Source: Patiria pectinifera
Lineage: Eukaryota > Echinodermata > Asteroidea > Valvatida > Asterinidae
DNA: 64,000 nucleotides
NCBI GenBank assembly: GCA_029964075.1
Contig: CM057135.1
Location: forward strand, 10,070,863 to 10,134,862
Reading direction: 5' to 3'
A program made the position numbers and the translations under genes. Position 1 is the first letter of the stretch. Each line of letters begins with the position of its first letter. The notes under the pieces were generated by a model. The model saw nothing but the letters and a program-made list of their open reading frames with translations, did not search any database and was not told where the DNA came from. Positions 19,296 through 28,700 of the stretch are shown here, piece by piece.

Positions 19296-20546
19296 ATGGC
19301 TGAGGGAGGATTTGACTTTGACCCCGTTGATGATTACGATTACGATGACGACGATGATGTAGCAGAGACCAATCTGGATTGGGACGATACTTTTGATAAT
19401 ACCCAACTTCCACCGGTAGACACAGAAAGCGTCCTCGGCACGGGTACAATAAGCAGTTTATCTATAGAACTAATAAAAGAAGATGTTGATTCATTTTACA
19501 AACAAAATAATATAGACCCCGTGTTTATCGACCCCAACGATTTTGAAATTGGTAAAGACAGAAATCTATACGTTAAAACAGATAAAGGTTTGAGACCTTT
19601 AACTTTTAAACGAGGTGGTAAAAGATCATATTACACATTAAGTACCTTACAAAGTAAATATGGTACCGCATTTATTCGCGACACCCTCAAAATCGCTGAC
19701 TATAAACCAACACTACTTGCCAAACTAAAAGATAAACTCGAAAAAGTACAACCCGAGAGTATCCCCATGACAGAACTACCCAGAGCCACCGATGAGGTAA
19801 CCGAAATTATAGACGATTTACAACGCGACACTGGCGCTCAAACGGAAGGATTAAATTACAGAGAACTCCAGGGTTTAGACAAAAGTCTTCAGACGTTGAG
19901 AGGTAACCTAGAACTTAATTTAGCGCGTCTCGCAGAACTAGACCAAGAGATATTTGATGCCGAACATGAATTAGGTGATCATAGGATCGGCGAAGAAGAA
20001 CGACGAGAGTTAAACGATAAATTGAGCGACTTAGACGCTGAAAGATCCGCCAGATTAGAAGCCGCAAAAGCCAACGAACGAGGGCTCAAAAGTAAGATCG
20101 CTAGAATCAAAGAAACGATTAATAAAGTATTAGGCGACGACACGACTCTGGCAGAAAAGATCAGAACTCTGTTTAGAGAACAAGGTGTGACGGTAGTGAG
20201 TATTTTAGCCGCTTTGAGTTTAGCCATCAGCACGATAGTGAGTATCATCGTCGCTAGCGTGAGAGGTGCAGGTGCCCCACCCGCGCCAACACCTGCACCA
20301 ACACCAACACCAGCACCAAAAGGCGGTATCAAAGAGTGGATTTCAAAACAACTCGCTAATTTTGCATCTGCTCTTCAAAAACTCGGAGTGAGCGCGTTGG
20401 GCGCTCTGCCGGGTATCATAGGCAGCGTACTCAGTTGGATATTTAACGCGTTGAGTAAGTCTGTATCGTGGTTGGCCGAACACGTGTGGGCTTTGTTTTT
20501 GGGTGTGGGAGCCTTGGTGTTTGCGTACCTGCAAAAACGATGGTAG
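19296..20546 (+). CDS. Polinton conserved membrane/structural protein (416 aa)
   Basis: Domain order: a very acidic N-terminus (residues 8-30, DYDYDDDDD), a globular section with RPLTFKRGGKRSYYTLSTL (about 100-118), a long coiled coil rich in Leu/Glu/Arg (about 190-280), then FREQGVTVVSILAALSLAIS leading into a transmembrane helix (about 297-322). A Pro/Ala/Thr linker follows, and then a C-terminal KGGIKEWISKQLANFASAL region with further hydrophobic helices to the end. The FREQG-helix-linker-GGIKEWI-LPGIIGS order is strongly conserved in animal Polintons. Likely a membrane-interacting virion component; the function is unproven. Confidence 0.78.
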   Translation: MAEGGFDFDPVDDYDYDDDDDVAETNLDWDDTFDNTQLPPVDTESVLGTGTISSLSIELIKEDVDSFYKQNNIDPVFIDPNDFEIGKDRNLYVKTDKGLRPLTFKRGGKRSYYTLSTLQSKYGTAFIRDTLKIADYKPTLLAKLKDKLEKVQPESIPMTELPRATDEVTEIIDDLQRDTGAQTEGLNYRELQGLDKSLQTLRGNLELNLARLAELDQEIFDAEHELGDHRIGEEERRELNDKLSDLDAERSARLEAAKANERGLKSKIARIKETINKVLGDDTTLAEKIRTLFREQGVTVVSILAALSLAISTIVSIIVASVRGAGAPPAPTPAPTPTPAPKGGIKEWISKQLANFASALQKLGVSALGALPGIIGSVLSWIFNALSKSVSWLAEHVWALFLGVGALVFAYLQKRW

Positions 20547-20583
20547 TAATAAATGTAATTAAGTTAACACAAAACAACAACAG

Positions 20584-20626
20584 AAAATAAAGCCTTACCA
20601 GCACAAAGTTGGTAAGGCTTTATTTT
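20584..20626. terminator. Perfect 17-bp hairpin with paired AATAAA signals between convergent genes
   Basis: AAAATAAAGCCTTACCA (20584-20600) and its exact inverse (20610-20626) are separated by 9 bases. The palindrome supplies AATAAA on both strands and sits between the ends of the 416-aa gene (+) and the 150-aa gene (-), so it can serve as a bidirectional 3'-end signal. Confidence 0.65.
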
Positions 20627-20647
20627 TGTGTGATATTAGAGTGTGAC

Positions 20648-21100
20648 TTATTGCGTTGCCTCGTAAGCTAAAATACCCATGCCAACGATAGCTATCATTC
20701 CTACCGTCAACGATAATTTTTCGTCTTGGTGAGTTTGTAGTTTCGTGGGTTTTCGGGTTAAAACTGTAGGTGCTGGTGTTGGTGATACAACATCGTTTGT
20801 CATAGGCTCTGGGGGTGTAGGTGCTGGTGTAGGTGCTGGTGCTGGTGAGGGTGTAGGTGGCGCGACGTAATCGGTGTCATCAAAAGAGTCGTCCGGTTGA
20901 GGTTGTGAGTTTAAATCTAACACCAAACCAGTTTTCATACTCTGGGTAGCGATTTGAAGATTGTTGTTATAGCCGTCGTGCGTTCCAACCCTCAAGTTCA
21001 TATCCGATGGAATTAAATACAACCCCGGTTTTACGACAACATTTAAAGGTGTTCTGTCGTACTGCAAAGAGTCTTGAAATTGATTGATACTCGTTTCCAT
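20648..21100 (-). CDS. Polinton protein with Pro-rich stalk and C-terminal membrane anchor (150 aa)
   Basis: An N-terminal globular part (residues 1-65), an acidic PDDSFDDTD patch, a long Pro/Ala/Thr stalk (about 77-112) and a C-terminal transmembrane helix (SLTVGMIAIVGMGILAY, about 130-146). This is a tail-anchored layout. The APTPAPTP stalk echoes the linker in the 416-aa protein next door. It lies 25 bp downstream of the 253-aa gene on the same strand, so the two may be co-transcribed. The function is unknown. Confidence 0.68.
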   Translation of the reverse strand: METSINQFQDSLQYDRTPLNVVVKPGLYLIPSDMNLRVGTHDGYNNNLQIATQSMKTGLVLDLNSQPQPDDSFDDTDYVAPPTPSPAPAPTPAPTPPEPMTNDVVSPTPAPTVLTRKPTKLQTHQDEKLSLTVGMIAIVGMGILAYEATQ

Positions 21101-21125
21101 GTCGTCTACTGCATTGATGATATCT

Positions 21126-21887
21126 TCAACGATGATTTATGATTCCCACGGGGGTAAACGAACTCTTGGCGGGTATAAAATCTAACCAAGCCATGTTGAC
21201 GATGTTGTCTTGTTCGAGATAACCCTTCCAATGCTTAAAAAAAGCATCGTGATTTTTTGGATCGTCTAAACCCCAATTTTTATCACCCGTGGGGTTGATA
21301 AAATCATCGAGTGTGGTCGTGTTTTTATCAAAGTCTAACAGTAAGAGTACAAACGATTTTGTTTTTTCGTTCCAAAGAAAAAGCCGACCTAAGCCATAAG
21401 TCTTTTGATCTCTCGTCTGTTTAAAAGACTTATTTTGATCGATGGCAAACGTCCTACAGATGTTGGTAAATGCTCCACGGTCATAGGTGTTGCTGGGAGC
21501 GTCAAACGAGTCTTCTCCCGGTATTGCTATGGCCATGTCGTTTAATATCCTTCTAACTGTAAAGTATAGATGAAAGTTAAAGATGGCCCAAACGTAACGG
21601 TTGTTCGAGTTTAAAATATCGATTCCAACACCACAACCCGTTGTAGCGCAATAGATCGCAAAATTTAACTGATTTTGATAAAAAGACATGGGGTCTATTT
21701 TCCAACGAAGTAAAGCATCGTTGGTATTGAGGCGAGATATTTTATAGTCTGAAATTAAGTCAGAGAACGGTGTTAAAAAAGTGTTAGACGCGTTGACCGT
21801 AATCTCGAGTTTGCCAGTGAGATACGGACTGTCTAGTACATGCGCTTGGGTGGTAGCTTGTCGTTTAGCTACATTTTGATCACTCAT
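21126..21887 (-). CDS. Conserved Polinton protein (253 aa), probable structural role
   Basis: Contains the pattern LNFAIYCATTGCGVGIDIL (residues 73-91), then FHLYFTVRRILNDMAIAIPG and a YDRGAFTNICRTF helix. These are features I associate with an unassigned conserved gene of cnidarian and other animal Polintons. There is no His-Asp-Cys arrangement like the adenovirus-type protease and no membrane segment. It is divergent from the 388-aa gene with a 41-bp AT-rich spacer. The exact role is unknown. Confidence 0.7.
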   Translation of the reverse strand: MSDQNVAKRQATTQAHVLDSPYLTGKLEITVNASNTFLTPFSDLISDYKISRLNTNDALLRWKIDPMSFYQNQLNFAIYCATTGCGVGIDILNSNNRYVWAIFNFHLYFTVRRILNDMAIAIPGEDSFDAPSNTYDRGAFTNICRTFAIDQNKSFKQTRDQKTYGLGRLFLWNEKTKSFVLLLLDFDKNTTTLDDFINPTGDKNWGLDDPKNHDAFFKHWKGYLEQDNIVNMAWLDFIPAKSSFTPVGIINHR

Positions 21888-21928
21888 TATTTTAGTTTTA
21901 GTTTTAATATAAAAAGACTTTAAAATAA
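21888..21928. promoter_or_regulatory. Divergent AT-rich promoter between the 253-aa and 388-aa genes
   Basis: 41 bp of nearly pure A/T separate the two start codons. It contains AATATAAAAAG on the plus strand and TATATTAAAACT on the minus strand, TATA-like in both directions. The same kind of leader precedes other genes of the element: TATAATAAATG at 18606, TATATTAAAACATG at 23110 and TATAAATAAAATG at 15989. Confidence 0.5.
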
Positions 21929-23095
21929 ATGCATTCGTTTCACTTGTTTCAAAATGAGCAGACGTTTAAATTAGAAGACGTCGTAGGTAATTTAAACGGT
22001 CAAAAATCTGTACGCGTAAAAAGGGTGATCTTTAACTCCGGATATTTTAATATTTCCAGCGCCACAGAGATTGATTGGTATACGCAAATAGACGGGAGAC
22101 CCGCTGAAAGAGAACCTCCTGTTGGAGTGCATGGGTATAGTTTAGACCCCGACGCAATAATAAACACAGATAGAGATTTTATTGAATCGTTGATAGGTGA
22201 TTTGCCCTACGACTATTTAATTAACGACGAAAATACTTTCAATAGAGTTATAAACGATCTTATAGAAGCGTATGGAGAAGAGAGACTAGACTCTGCTTTA
22301 GAATTACTCAAAGAAGAAAAACAACAACTTTCTATAAAACAAGCACTTTTAATCGATAAATTGCAAATAAGACCAATTACAGGTGCACAACGCAATACGC
22401 TTAAGTTTTTGGCAAATATCTTATATGACAGATGGGGGCACATCGAGGAAGGTAAAAGGATAGCGCTAGAATATATCCAAGGTACAATAAGCAAACCTAG
22501 AGCGAGAGAAATTAGGCAAGCAGGGGTAACAATACGGGGGAGTCTTATCATATCTGGTGATGATTTAGATTTTATTTCTCCGAGTCATTTAGTGCCGTTA
22601 CCAGCCGGAGTCACCGGTTCAGTCACCATCCCACCGGGGTGGTACGACGTCGATTGGTTCGATTTCATTTTAAATTCTATACCCGGGGTAAGTTTTAGAA
22701 TATTTAGAGAATCTAAAAATGTGACGTCGGTGGTAACCGACGTCAATCTCAAATTGCGCTTAAACAGAGAAGTCTCTCGATTACTTAATTTACCCAAAGG
22801 AAGACTGATACCCAAAGTGGTGTATACGGGGTCTTACGACGTTAATCCGTTTAAATTTTTGTTTATTCGCTGCCCGCAATTAAGTACGAGTGAAAACTTT
22901 TTAGATGGTCGTCCTTCTGACATCTTAAAAATCGTACCCGTGGCTACGCGCGAACCCGAGCCTGATAGAGTCGAAGATTTCAAAAAACTTAAAAACGGTA
23001 TAATCGACAAACTGACATTTTCTATCACAGGTGAAAGGGGACAGATCATCAACAACAAGGGTGTGAGTATAATGATAGAGTTAGAGATCTTTTAA
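21929..23095 (+). CDS. Candidate Polinton minor capsid/penton or fibre-like protein (388 aa)
   Basis: An N-terminal FKLEDVVGNLNGQKSVRVKRV beta-rich start, a central helical section (about 95-200) and a C-terminal half with IPPGWYDVDWFDFILNSIPG, a LLNLPKGRLIPK turn and a final ITGERGQIINNKGVSIMIELEIF strand pair. The GWYDV...LL.LP...GQ.I...G..I pattern recurs in Polinton proteins next to the capsid set. A vertex or fibre role is an inference from position and beta-rich content; no signature proves it. Confidence 0.62.
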   Translation: MHSFHLFQNEQTFKLEDVVGNLNGQKSVRVKRVIFNSGYFNISSATEIDWYTQIDGRPAEREPPVGVHGYSLDPDAIINTDRDFIESLIGDLPYDYLINDENTFNRVINDLIEAYGEERLDSALELLKEEKQQLSIKQALLIDKLQIRPITGAQRNTLKFLANILYDRWGHIEEGKRIALEYIQGTISKPRAREIRQAGVTIRGSLIISGDDLDFISPSHLVPLPAGVTGSVTIPPGWYDVDWFDFILNSIPGVSFRIFRESKNVTSVVTDVNLKLRLNREVSRLLNLPKGRLIPKVVYTGSYDVNPFKFLFIRCPQLSTSENFLDGRPSDILKIVPVATREPEPDRVEDFKKLKNGIIDKLTFSITGERGQIINNKGVSIMIELEIF

Positions 23096-23120
23096 TTTTA
23101 AAATGTTTTTATATTAAAAC

Positions 23121-23777
23121 ATGAGTATAGATAGTAAGGCGTTATACCCCGATATTTCTGGAGATGTACTCCGATTAAATAGTAACGAAGAAACAAAAGT
23201 GTACAGACTTAAAAAGATTGAAGAGATTCGATCTTTAATCTTGAAAGAGAGAGACCACCGAGAGCGCACTTATAAAAAAATAAAAAGAGTGATCGACACT
23301 ATTAATTACGTAGAGATAGGATTAGAAGGATTGGGGGCTATAGCGGGGGCTGTCAGTATTCCCGCTCTCTTGGGTGTTATATCAGCCCCCGTTGGATTGG
23401 TGCTAGAAGGAACCTTTATAGGCGCTTTTGGTGTAGATATTCTGCTTAGAATCGCGTCTAAGCGATTAGCCGCCAAGCTGAAAAAGCACGACCAGATTAA
23501 AATATTAGCAGACTCCAAACTTAACACGATTGAAGAATACGTGTCTCAAGCCATCAACGACGGAGATATATCGCACGAAGAGTTCTTACTGATTACGAAA
23601 GAGCTCGCAAAATTTAACGAGCTTAAGCAAAAAATTAGAACAAAGACCAGCACAAAGCTTCAAAAAATTAAAAACGATACAGACTTTGAAAAAGAAGTTA
23701 AAAAACGGGTAGACGAACGGCTGGCAAAAGAAAAAAAATCTCTTATCGAAAAACTTACAAGTTCAAATTCTCGGTAA
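23121..23777 (+). CDS. Conserved Polinton protein with central hydrophobic segment (218 aa)
   Basis: Charged helices (ILKERDHRERTYKKIKRV, about residues 40-57) surround a Gly/Ala-rich hydrophobic centre (GLGAIAGAVSIPALLGVISA, about 72-91, continuing to about 110). A KHDQIKILADSKLNTIEEYVSQ stretch and a Lys-rich coiled-coil tail follow. This layout is familiar from other animal Polintons. It starts after TATATTAAAAC and converges on the TFIIB-like gene with 28 bp between. The role is unknown; membrane interaction is possible. Confidence 0.72.
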   Translation: MSIDSKALYPDISGDVLRLNSNEETKVYRLKKIEEIRSLILKERDHRERTYKKIKRVIDTINYVEIGLEGLGAIAGAVSIPALLGVISAPVGLVLEGTFIGAFGVDILLRIASKRLAAKLKKHDQIKILADSKLNTIEEYVSQAINDGDISHEEFLLITKELAKFNELKQKIRTKTSTKLQKIKNDTDFEKEVKKRVDERLAKEKKSLIEKLTSSNSR

Positions 23778-23805
23778 ATAAATATTATGAAAGCGATCCG
23801 CCAAG

Positions 23806-24297
23806 TTATACCTCTATTTCACCTCTTAGGGCTACACCCTCGGCCCCGCCTTTATTGTAGTGGTCATCGTATCTTTTTAGTGCCTTATTAAATTGATTTT
23901 GAGTCACTTTAAATAAATCTCTAACTCGTTCTTTGTTCCATCCAACGACGTGATGGTAACACGCCGCTATTAACGACCGTTTAACGCAACCATTTCCCCT
24001 CAATGTTTTGTAATTAACAAGCTCGTTATATTTGTTGATTGTTTTTTGGACATCTTCTACGTCTTGCTCTGGACAAACAGAAAAAATAAGTTTCTCCACA
24101 GTTTTTCTTTTGTTTCTTTTTAAAGTTGACCAATTGATACGATCTTCTTGCGCATTTTCTGCCGAAAAATCAAAGTAACGTGAGACTATTTCACCGCACG
24201 TTTCACAAACTAAAAAACCATTCTCGATGATTATATGGTGATCGCACTGATCTGTTTTATTAGATAGCTCGAGGTTTTCACTCTGAAAAAAAGTCAT
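23806..24297 (-). CDS. TFIIB-like zinc-ribbon transcription factor of the Polinton (163 aa)
   Basis: Residues 18-34 hold a zinc ribbon of TFIIB type: C18-x-H20/H21, then C31-x2-C34 (VCETCGEIVS), followed by a short spacer like the TFIIB B-reader region. The rest (about 85-150) is helical with SLIAACYHHVV and KVTQNQFNKALKRY, reminiscent of one cyclin fold. Full TFIIB has two folds, so this is a minimal version. Such viral proteins would redirect RNA polymerase II to viral promoters, which suits the TATA-like leaders here. It is the last gene before the right TIR, transcribed inward. The zinc ribbon is seen; the function is inferred. Confidence 0.62.
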   Translation of the reverse strand: MTFFQSENLELSNKTDQCDHHIIIENGFLVCETCGEIVSRYFDFSAENAQEDRINWSTLKRNKRKTVEKLIFSVCPEQDVEDVQKTINKYNELVNYKTLRGNGCVKRSLIAACYHHVVGWNKERVRDLFKVTQNQFNKALKRYDDHYNKGGAEGVALRGEIEV

Positions 24298-24389
24298 GGA
24301 TATATCTAATAAAAACCGATATTATTTTTTAATAATTTTTTAAGTACTCGTCGGTCTGAACATATTACTCTCCATTTTAAAAAAAACAC

Positions 24390-24421
24390 AGCTTCTCTAC
24401 CTTTTCACAGATAGAGAAGCT
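24390..24421. terminator. 10-bp hairpin near the right TIR
   Basis: AGCTTCTCTA (24390-24399) pairs with TAGAGAAGCT (24412-24421) across a 12-base loop and is followed by a T-run. It sits between the TFIIB-like gene start and the right TIR, so it is upstream of that gene. A 3'-end role would require a transcript coming from the TIR. The structure is clear and its role is not. Confidence 0.4.
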
Positions 24422-24430
24422 AATTTTTTT

Positions 24431-24807
24431 TGCCCAAGTTTCAAGGTCGCGTGGTGGTGACTCACACATTTTTCAAGGTCACGTTGTTTACGCCAAATTC
24501 CTATCATGCCTCAACACGTTTCAAGGTCACGTGGTGGTGACTCACACATTTTTCAAAGTCACGTGGTGGTGACATCACCTCATTTTAGCGACGACAGATT
24601 TATTTTTTTTAACTCCAGAGCGACAGGCCCTGACTTGACACACATTTTTCTTTTTTGCTCCCAAACCTGACGTCAGATTTCTAAAACATTTGCAACAGGA
24701 GATTCCCCTATATTTTTCCTCCAACTATTTTTAAAATCGAGAGCGGCGTGTCCAGACTGGCCGCAGATTTTCCATTTTGATCCGGTGGCCCCACCTCCCC
24801 TACTACT
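24431..24807 (-). repeat. Polinton right terminal inverted repeat
   Basis: Reverse-complement partner of 10275-10655 with very few differences (for example GGCCTGTCG against CGCCTGTCG, and ATCTGTCG against ATCAGTCG). High identity of the TIRs indicates a young copy. Followed by TAATTA. Confidence 0.93.
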
Positions 24808-24864
24808 TAATTATTTGTCTAAGTATTTTTTTGTCTAAGTAATAATGCAGATTCTTTTCATTTC

Positions 24865-25441
24865 TACAGCTGTCCAACAATGACTCACAAAACGGGAAAC
24901 AACTAACATCTACCCCTGTGTGGAAGAAACTCCGACGTCTTGGAATATCTCTCAAATCTCGATGTGGTCAAAACTTTCCATCTATCTTCGGACCAACTGA
25001 AGTAACCGTCAGATTTCACATCAAGACCTCGAAAATATGGTCTTGCATGTGAAGTTGGAGAAGGAAATCATTCGCATTAGTCCTTATATATTTTTTCCTT
25101 TTCTTTTATATTTTCAAATTGTTGCTAAACAAGCCAGGTGAATAGGGACAGGATGCCACGTGAATATAAGCCGAAGCCCGGGGCCAAAACATATGTCAAG
25201 CACAGTAAAGTGGACATACAATCGGCCGTCGCCGCTGTAAATCATGGAATAGCTTCTCCAACTTCACATGCAAAGACCACAATGTGAGGTCTTGATGTGA
25301 AATATGATGGCAACCTCCAGTTGGTCCGAAGATAGATGCAAAGTTTTGACCACATCGCGATTATATATTCCAAGACGTCGGAGTTTCTTCCACACAGGAT
25401 TAGGTGTTTCTTGTCTTAGGAGTCATGGTCGGACAGCTGTA
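24865..25441. mobile_element. Foldback element with TACAGCTGTCC ends
   Basis: Starts TACAGCTGTCC and ends GGACAGCTGTA. The arms of about 190 bp are inverted: GAAACTCCGACGTCTTGGAATA near 24926 pairs with its inverse near 25360, and CACATCAAGACCTC near 25018 with its inverse near 25290. The non-inverted centre carries AGGTGAATAGGGACAG. Non-coding. Its last TA is also the left flank of the CACTCTAAAAA element. Confidence 0.75.
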
Positions 25442-25784
25442 CACTCTAAAAACAACATAGTCAGAATATTGACTGGTTTTCCTAGTTATCGAAAATTGAC
25501 TAGGAATTTAATTAAACATGCGAAATTCCACGTTGACCGATAATCGTTTTGACTAGTGTAACTGAGAATCTAGTCACAGTGTATTTTACGTCACGCAGAT
25601 GGGTTTCCAACACTGCTCAAAGGGGCGAGACTAATTTATTGCGCGCGTATACGTCTAGCGTACGTACGTATACGTACGTAGTATGTACATGTACACTGCA
25701 CTATACTAGCACACCGCCGTGTACGTACGTATGTACATGTACATGTATCGATAGCGCAGGCTAGGCAGCGAGGGCGGCCGGGTC

Positions 25785-28700
25785 ATGGACGAGTTTGTAG
25801 CAGAAAAGCTGGAGAGCTGGGGGATGGGCTGTCTCGTAAATACCTTTAAAGGTAGGTCTATTAAAAGTTTGTGGTTTTGAACTTGTAGTATAGTATAGCT
25901 ATAGGTAAATTGTAGTACATGTAGTCATGACATTCACTACTAGGCTTCGTAACGCGAACGACGTACGTTCGTACAGAAGAACGGCATGCATGACTTAAGT
26001 TCGGCCTATAAATTTAGGCTCGGCGAAAAAACAGTACGTTAAACTAGTTCTACTTCTAGTACCAGGCTTAAAAAAGAGGGCAAAAATAACAGTAAAATAC
26101 CACGACAGGCGAGAAAATGTACTCCCTGAAACACAGATCCATGTCGACCTAAACGTTAAGCTTAAAGAAATCTTAAAAGCCTTTGAAATGTTCACAATAT
26201 AGTTTTGAAAGAATGCAAAGTAAGCCGGGCCTAAGTACGAAATACGCGGCTGCGTATATCATTCAGTGCAAATCCGTGGCGGGAGACTAGCCGCAAGCGC
26301 CACGGGGCCTGTGCCGGGCCGGCCGTGGCCGCCCACCGCGCGCCGGCGTGGCATTTGGGCGCGACGCGATCAAATCGTTGATTGATTATGCAAAACTTCC
26401 TCCTTGTCTTTGCTATATCGTACACGTGTAAATAGAAGGGGTTGTGTCACTTATTGGAACAGCCAAGCCGTGCCGCAATGCGCGCGGGAAACACCTCAGA
26501 AAATTTGCGGTTCGTTATATCTAAAAAACTTCCTCCCCGTTGAAGTATTTGTTTAGCGCGTAGATCAGAGGGGGTGTGTCACATTGTTACAACGGCAGCA
26601 GAAAACTAACGTTTGGGTTATTTATCGTTTTGTTTTCAGTCAAAATAATTATTCCCGGTCTGAATTCAAAGCATTAGGCCCTAGGACTACACTTTAAAAA
26701 AAGTTTTGTTACTTAGGCTATTCAATTTCTGGAGGACCACTTCCATTGGAGTCAACAAACAATGGTTTCAACTCAGAATGTTAGAATCTTGTAATATGAT
26801 TTACAATTTGAGTAGGGCCTAGGCCTAAGCCTTAAAACTTGAGTCAAAATCACAAGTTCCTGATCTAGGTTAGCATGTTTAGGGAGGCTATAAATTGTTT
26901 GAATATAGCCTATTTTCTACATTTGTTTTTGATTTTGTAGAAAAAAATAAAAGAAACATTTTAAGTGTGGTTATTAACGTCGGAATATGCAAACCAGAGA
27001 AAAATGGATAAGGCAAAAAAAAAAAATAGTCGGTCTCTGGTCAGACCGAAGTTCCGGAATTGATGCAGCGATGCAGGGTTTTTTTTTTGGGGGGGGGGTT
27101 GTGGCTTTTTTTTTTTTTCAAGCTTGTATTGTACAGACAAGGTGGGTAGGCCTATTATTTTGCTTTTTTGTGTCCTCATTATACATTGGTGTCCTCCATA
27201 ATTTGCCTTGGTGCCCTTTATCATTTGCCTTGTTGCAATTTCCCCATTCCTTGGTGCTCCTTGCTACAAAAATTTGAGGAGGCTCGGCAATAGAGGGCGC
27301 TGTTGTAGCTTCCGTGTTAATTTGAAGAAATAAAAAGGTTGATGCGCATGATTAAAATCGACGCGCGCGCTGACCAGAGACCGAGTATTTTTTTTTTAGG
27401 CCTAAAGCAGGGATTTTTTGCAACTCTGAAAAGTGAAATGTGTTGATTGTTCGCTTGATGCAGAGTAGCCCTAGTCTATGGCCCGCACTGAGTAGACTCT
27501 ACATGCTGGGCCATACGAACATTGATTCCCAAAGTGAGGGTTTGAAAATAAAAAATAAATAAAAAATTATAGGCCTACTTCAATCTTTCCAACTCATACT
27601 CGGAAGGTGAGTTCACTTACCGGCACCTATATGACCCATCAATATTCCCCCAAAATTAGGACTTTCCCGTGCTTCCTTCCTGGTGAAATTCATCTCTTAA
27701 AAAAAATAATTGTCAACCGAAGTGGAAGTTCATGAGGCGTTCATGACAGGCGGTTTTAGCCGAGTTGAAGTAGTCTGGTCCTGACCAAGATATTTCCCTT
27801 TCTCACACTTGAAGGTACTGCGTATGGTATATCATATCCAAAAAACCCACAGTGCGGCGCTCCTCGATTTAGCATATTATAATTAAGATGCGCGCACTGT
27901 GATTGGCTGGCTGTTCTGATCCCGCATGCGATTTTTTTTTCGGATATGATACGGCCATAACCAGACGCGTTCCCCTTCACGTGTGTACATTAAAGAAAGG
28001 GAAATATTTTGGTCGGAGCGGAACCAGACTACTTATACTTGGCACGCTGCCTGTCATATGTCATGACCACTTCGGTTGACAAATTAATTTTTTTAAGAGA
28101 CGAATTTCACCAGAAGGAAGCCCGGGAAAGTCCTAATTTGGGGGGAATATTGATAGGTACGGGTAAGTGAACGCACCTTCCGAGTATGAGTTGGAAAGAT
28201 TGAAATATTGTTTTCCCCTTCAAATCCTCACTTTTGGCAGGAATCAATGTTCGTATGGCCCAGCATGTAGAGTCTACTGAGTGCTGGCCGTAAACTAAGG
28301 CTAGATGCAGAGTAAAGTGTGATTATTTTGCGTACAAAAAAGGAGTAGGATAGGCCTACAGTCATTTTCAACATGTTCAGGCTGCTTTCAGCTCAACTAG
28401 CCTACTCCATATGAATTTAAGTGACATTAGTTAAAAGGTTTACAAACTAATTTTCCAAATTTAAGCTCTTTTTATTTTGACTTTACGACATCAAACTACC
28501 AATCATGCCACTTTTCCTAGTTCCGGATCGGTTTAATCAGTTTTTCAGCCAGAACCACCATGGATCAAGCACATTTTCTGATAAAGTATTATTTAATTTT
28601 CCAAAAATAGTTCATTCGAGAGAATTCCTGCAAATTTTGAATAAAGAATTAACGTAAATGATTTTGAAACTGAAAACCTTTGACCCAGCACAGAATACGT

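Larger units (their letters stand above)
10275..24807 (+). mobile_element. Polinton/Maverick element, near complete, about 14.5 kb
   Basis: Bounded by AGTAGTAGGGGAGG and its inverse CCTCCCCTACTACT, with TIRs of about 380 bp, and flanked by TAATTA (10270-10275 and 24808-24813). The left terminal A is shared between TIR and duplication. The gene set is diagnostic: protein-primed polymerase B, retroviral-type integrase, double-jelly-roll capsid protein and FtsK/A32-type packaging ATPase, plus a series of small conserved Polinton proteins. It lies within the outer transposon, so it arrived later or was carried along. Lesions are few: a single-base frameshift in the capsid gene and a damaged integrase C-terminus, suggesting recent insertion. 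I found no adenain-type protease gene. Confidence 0.96.
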
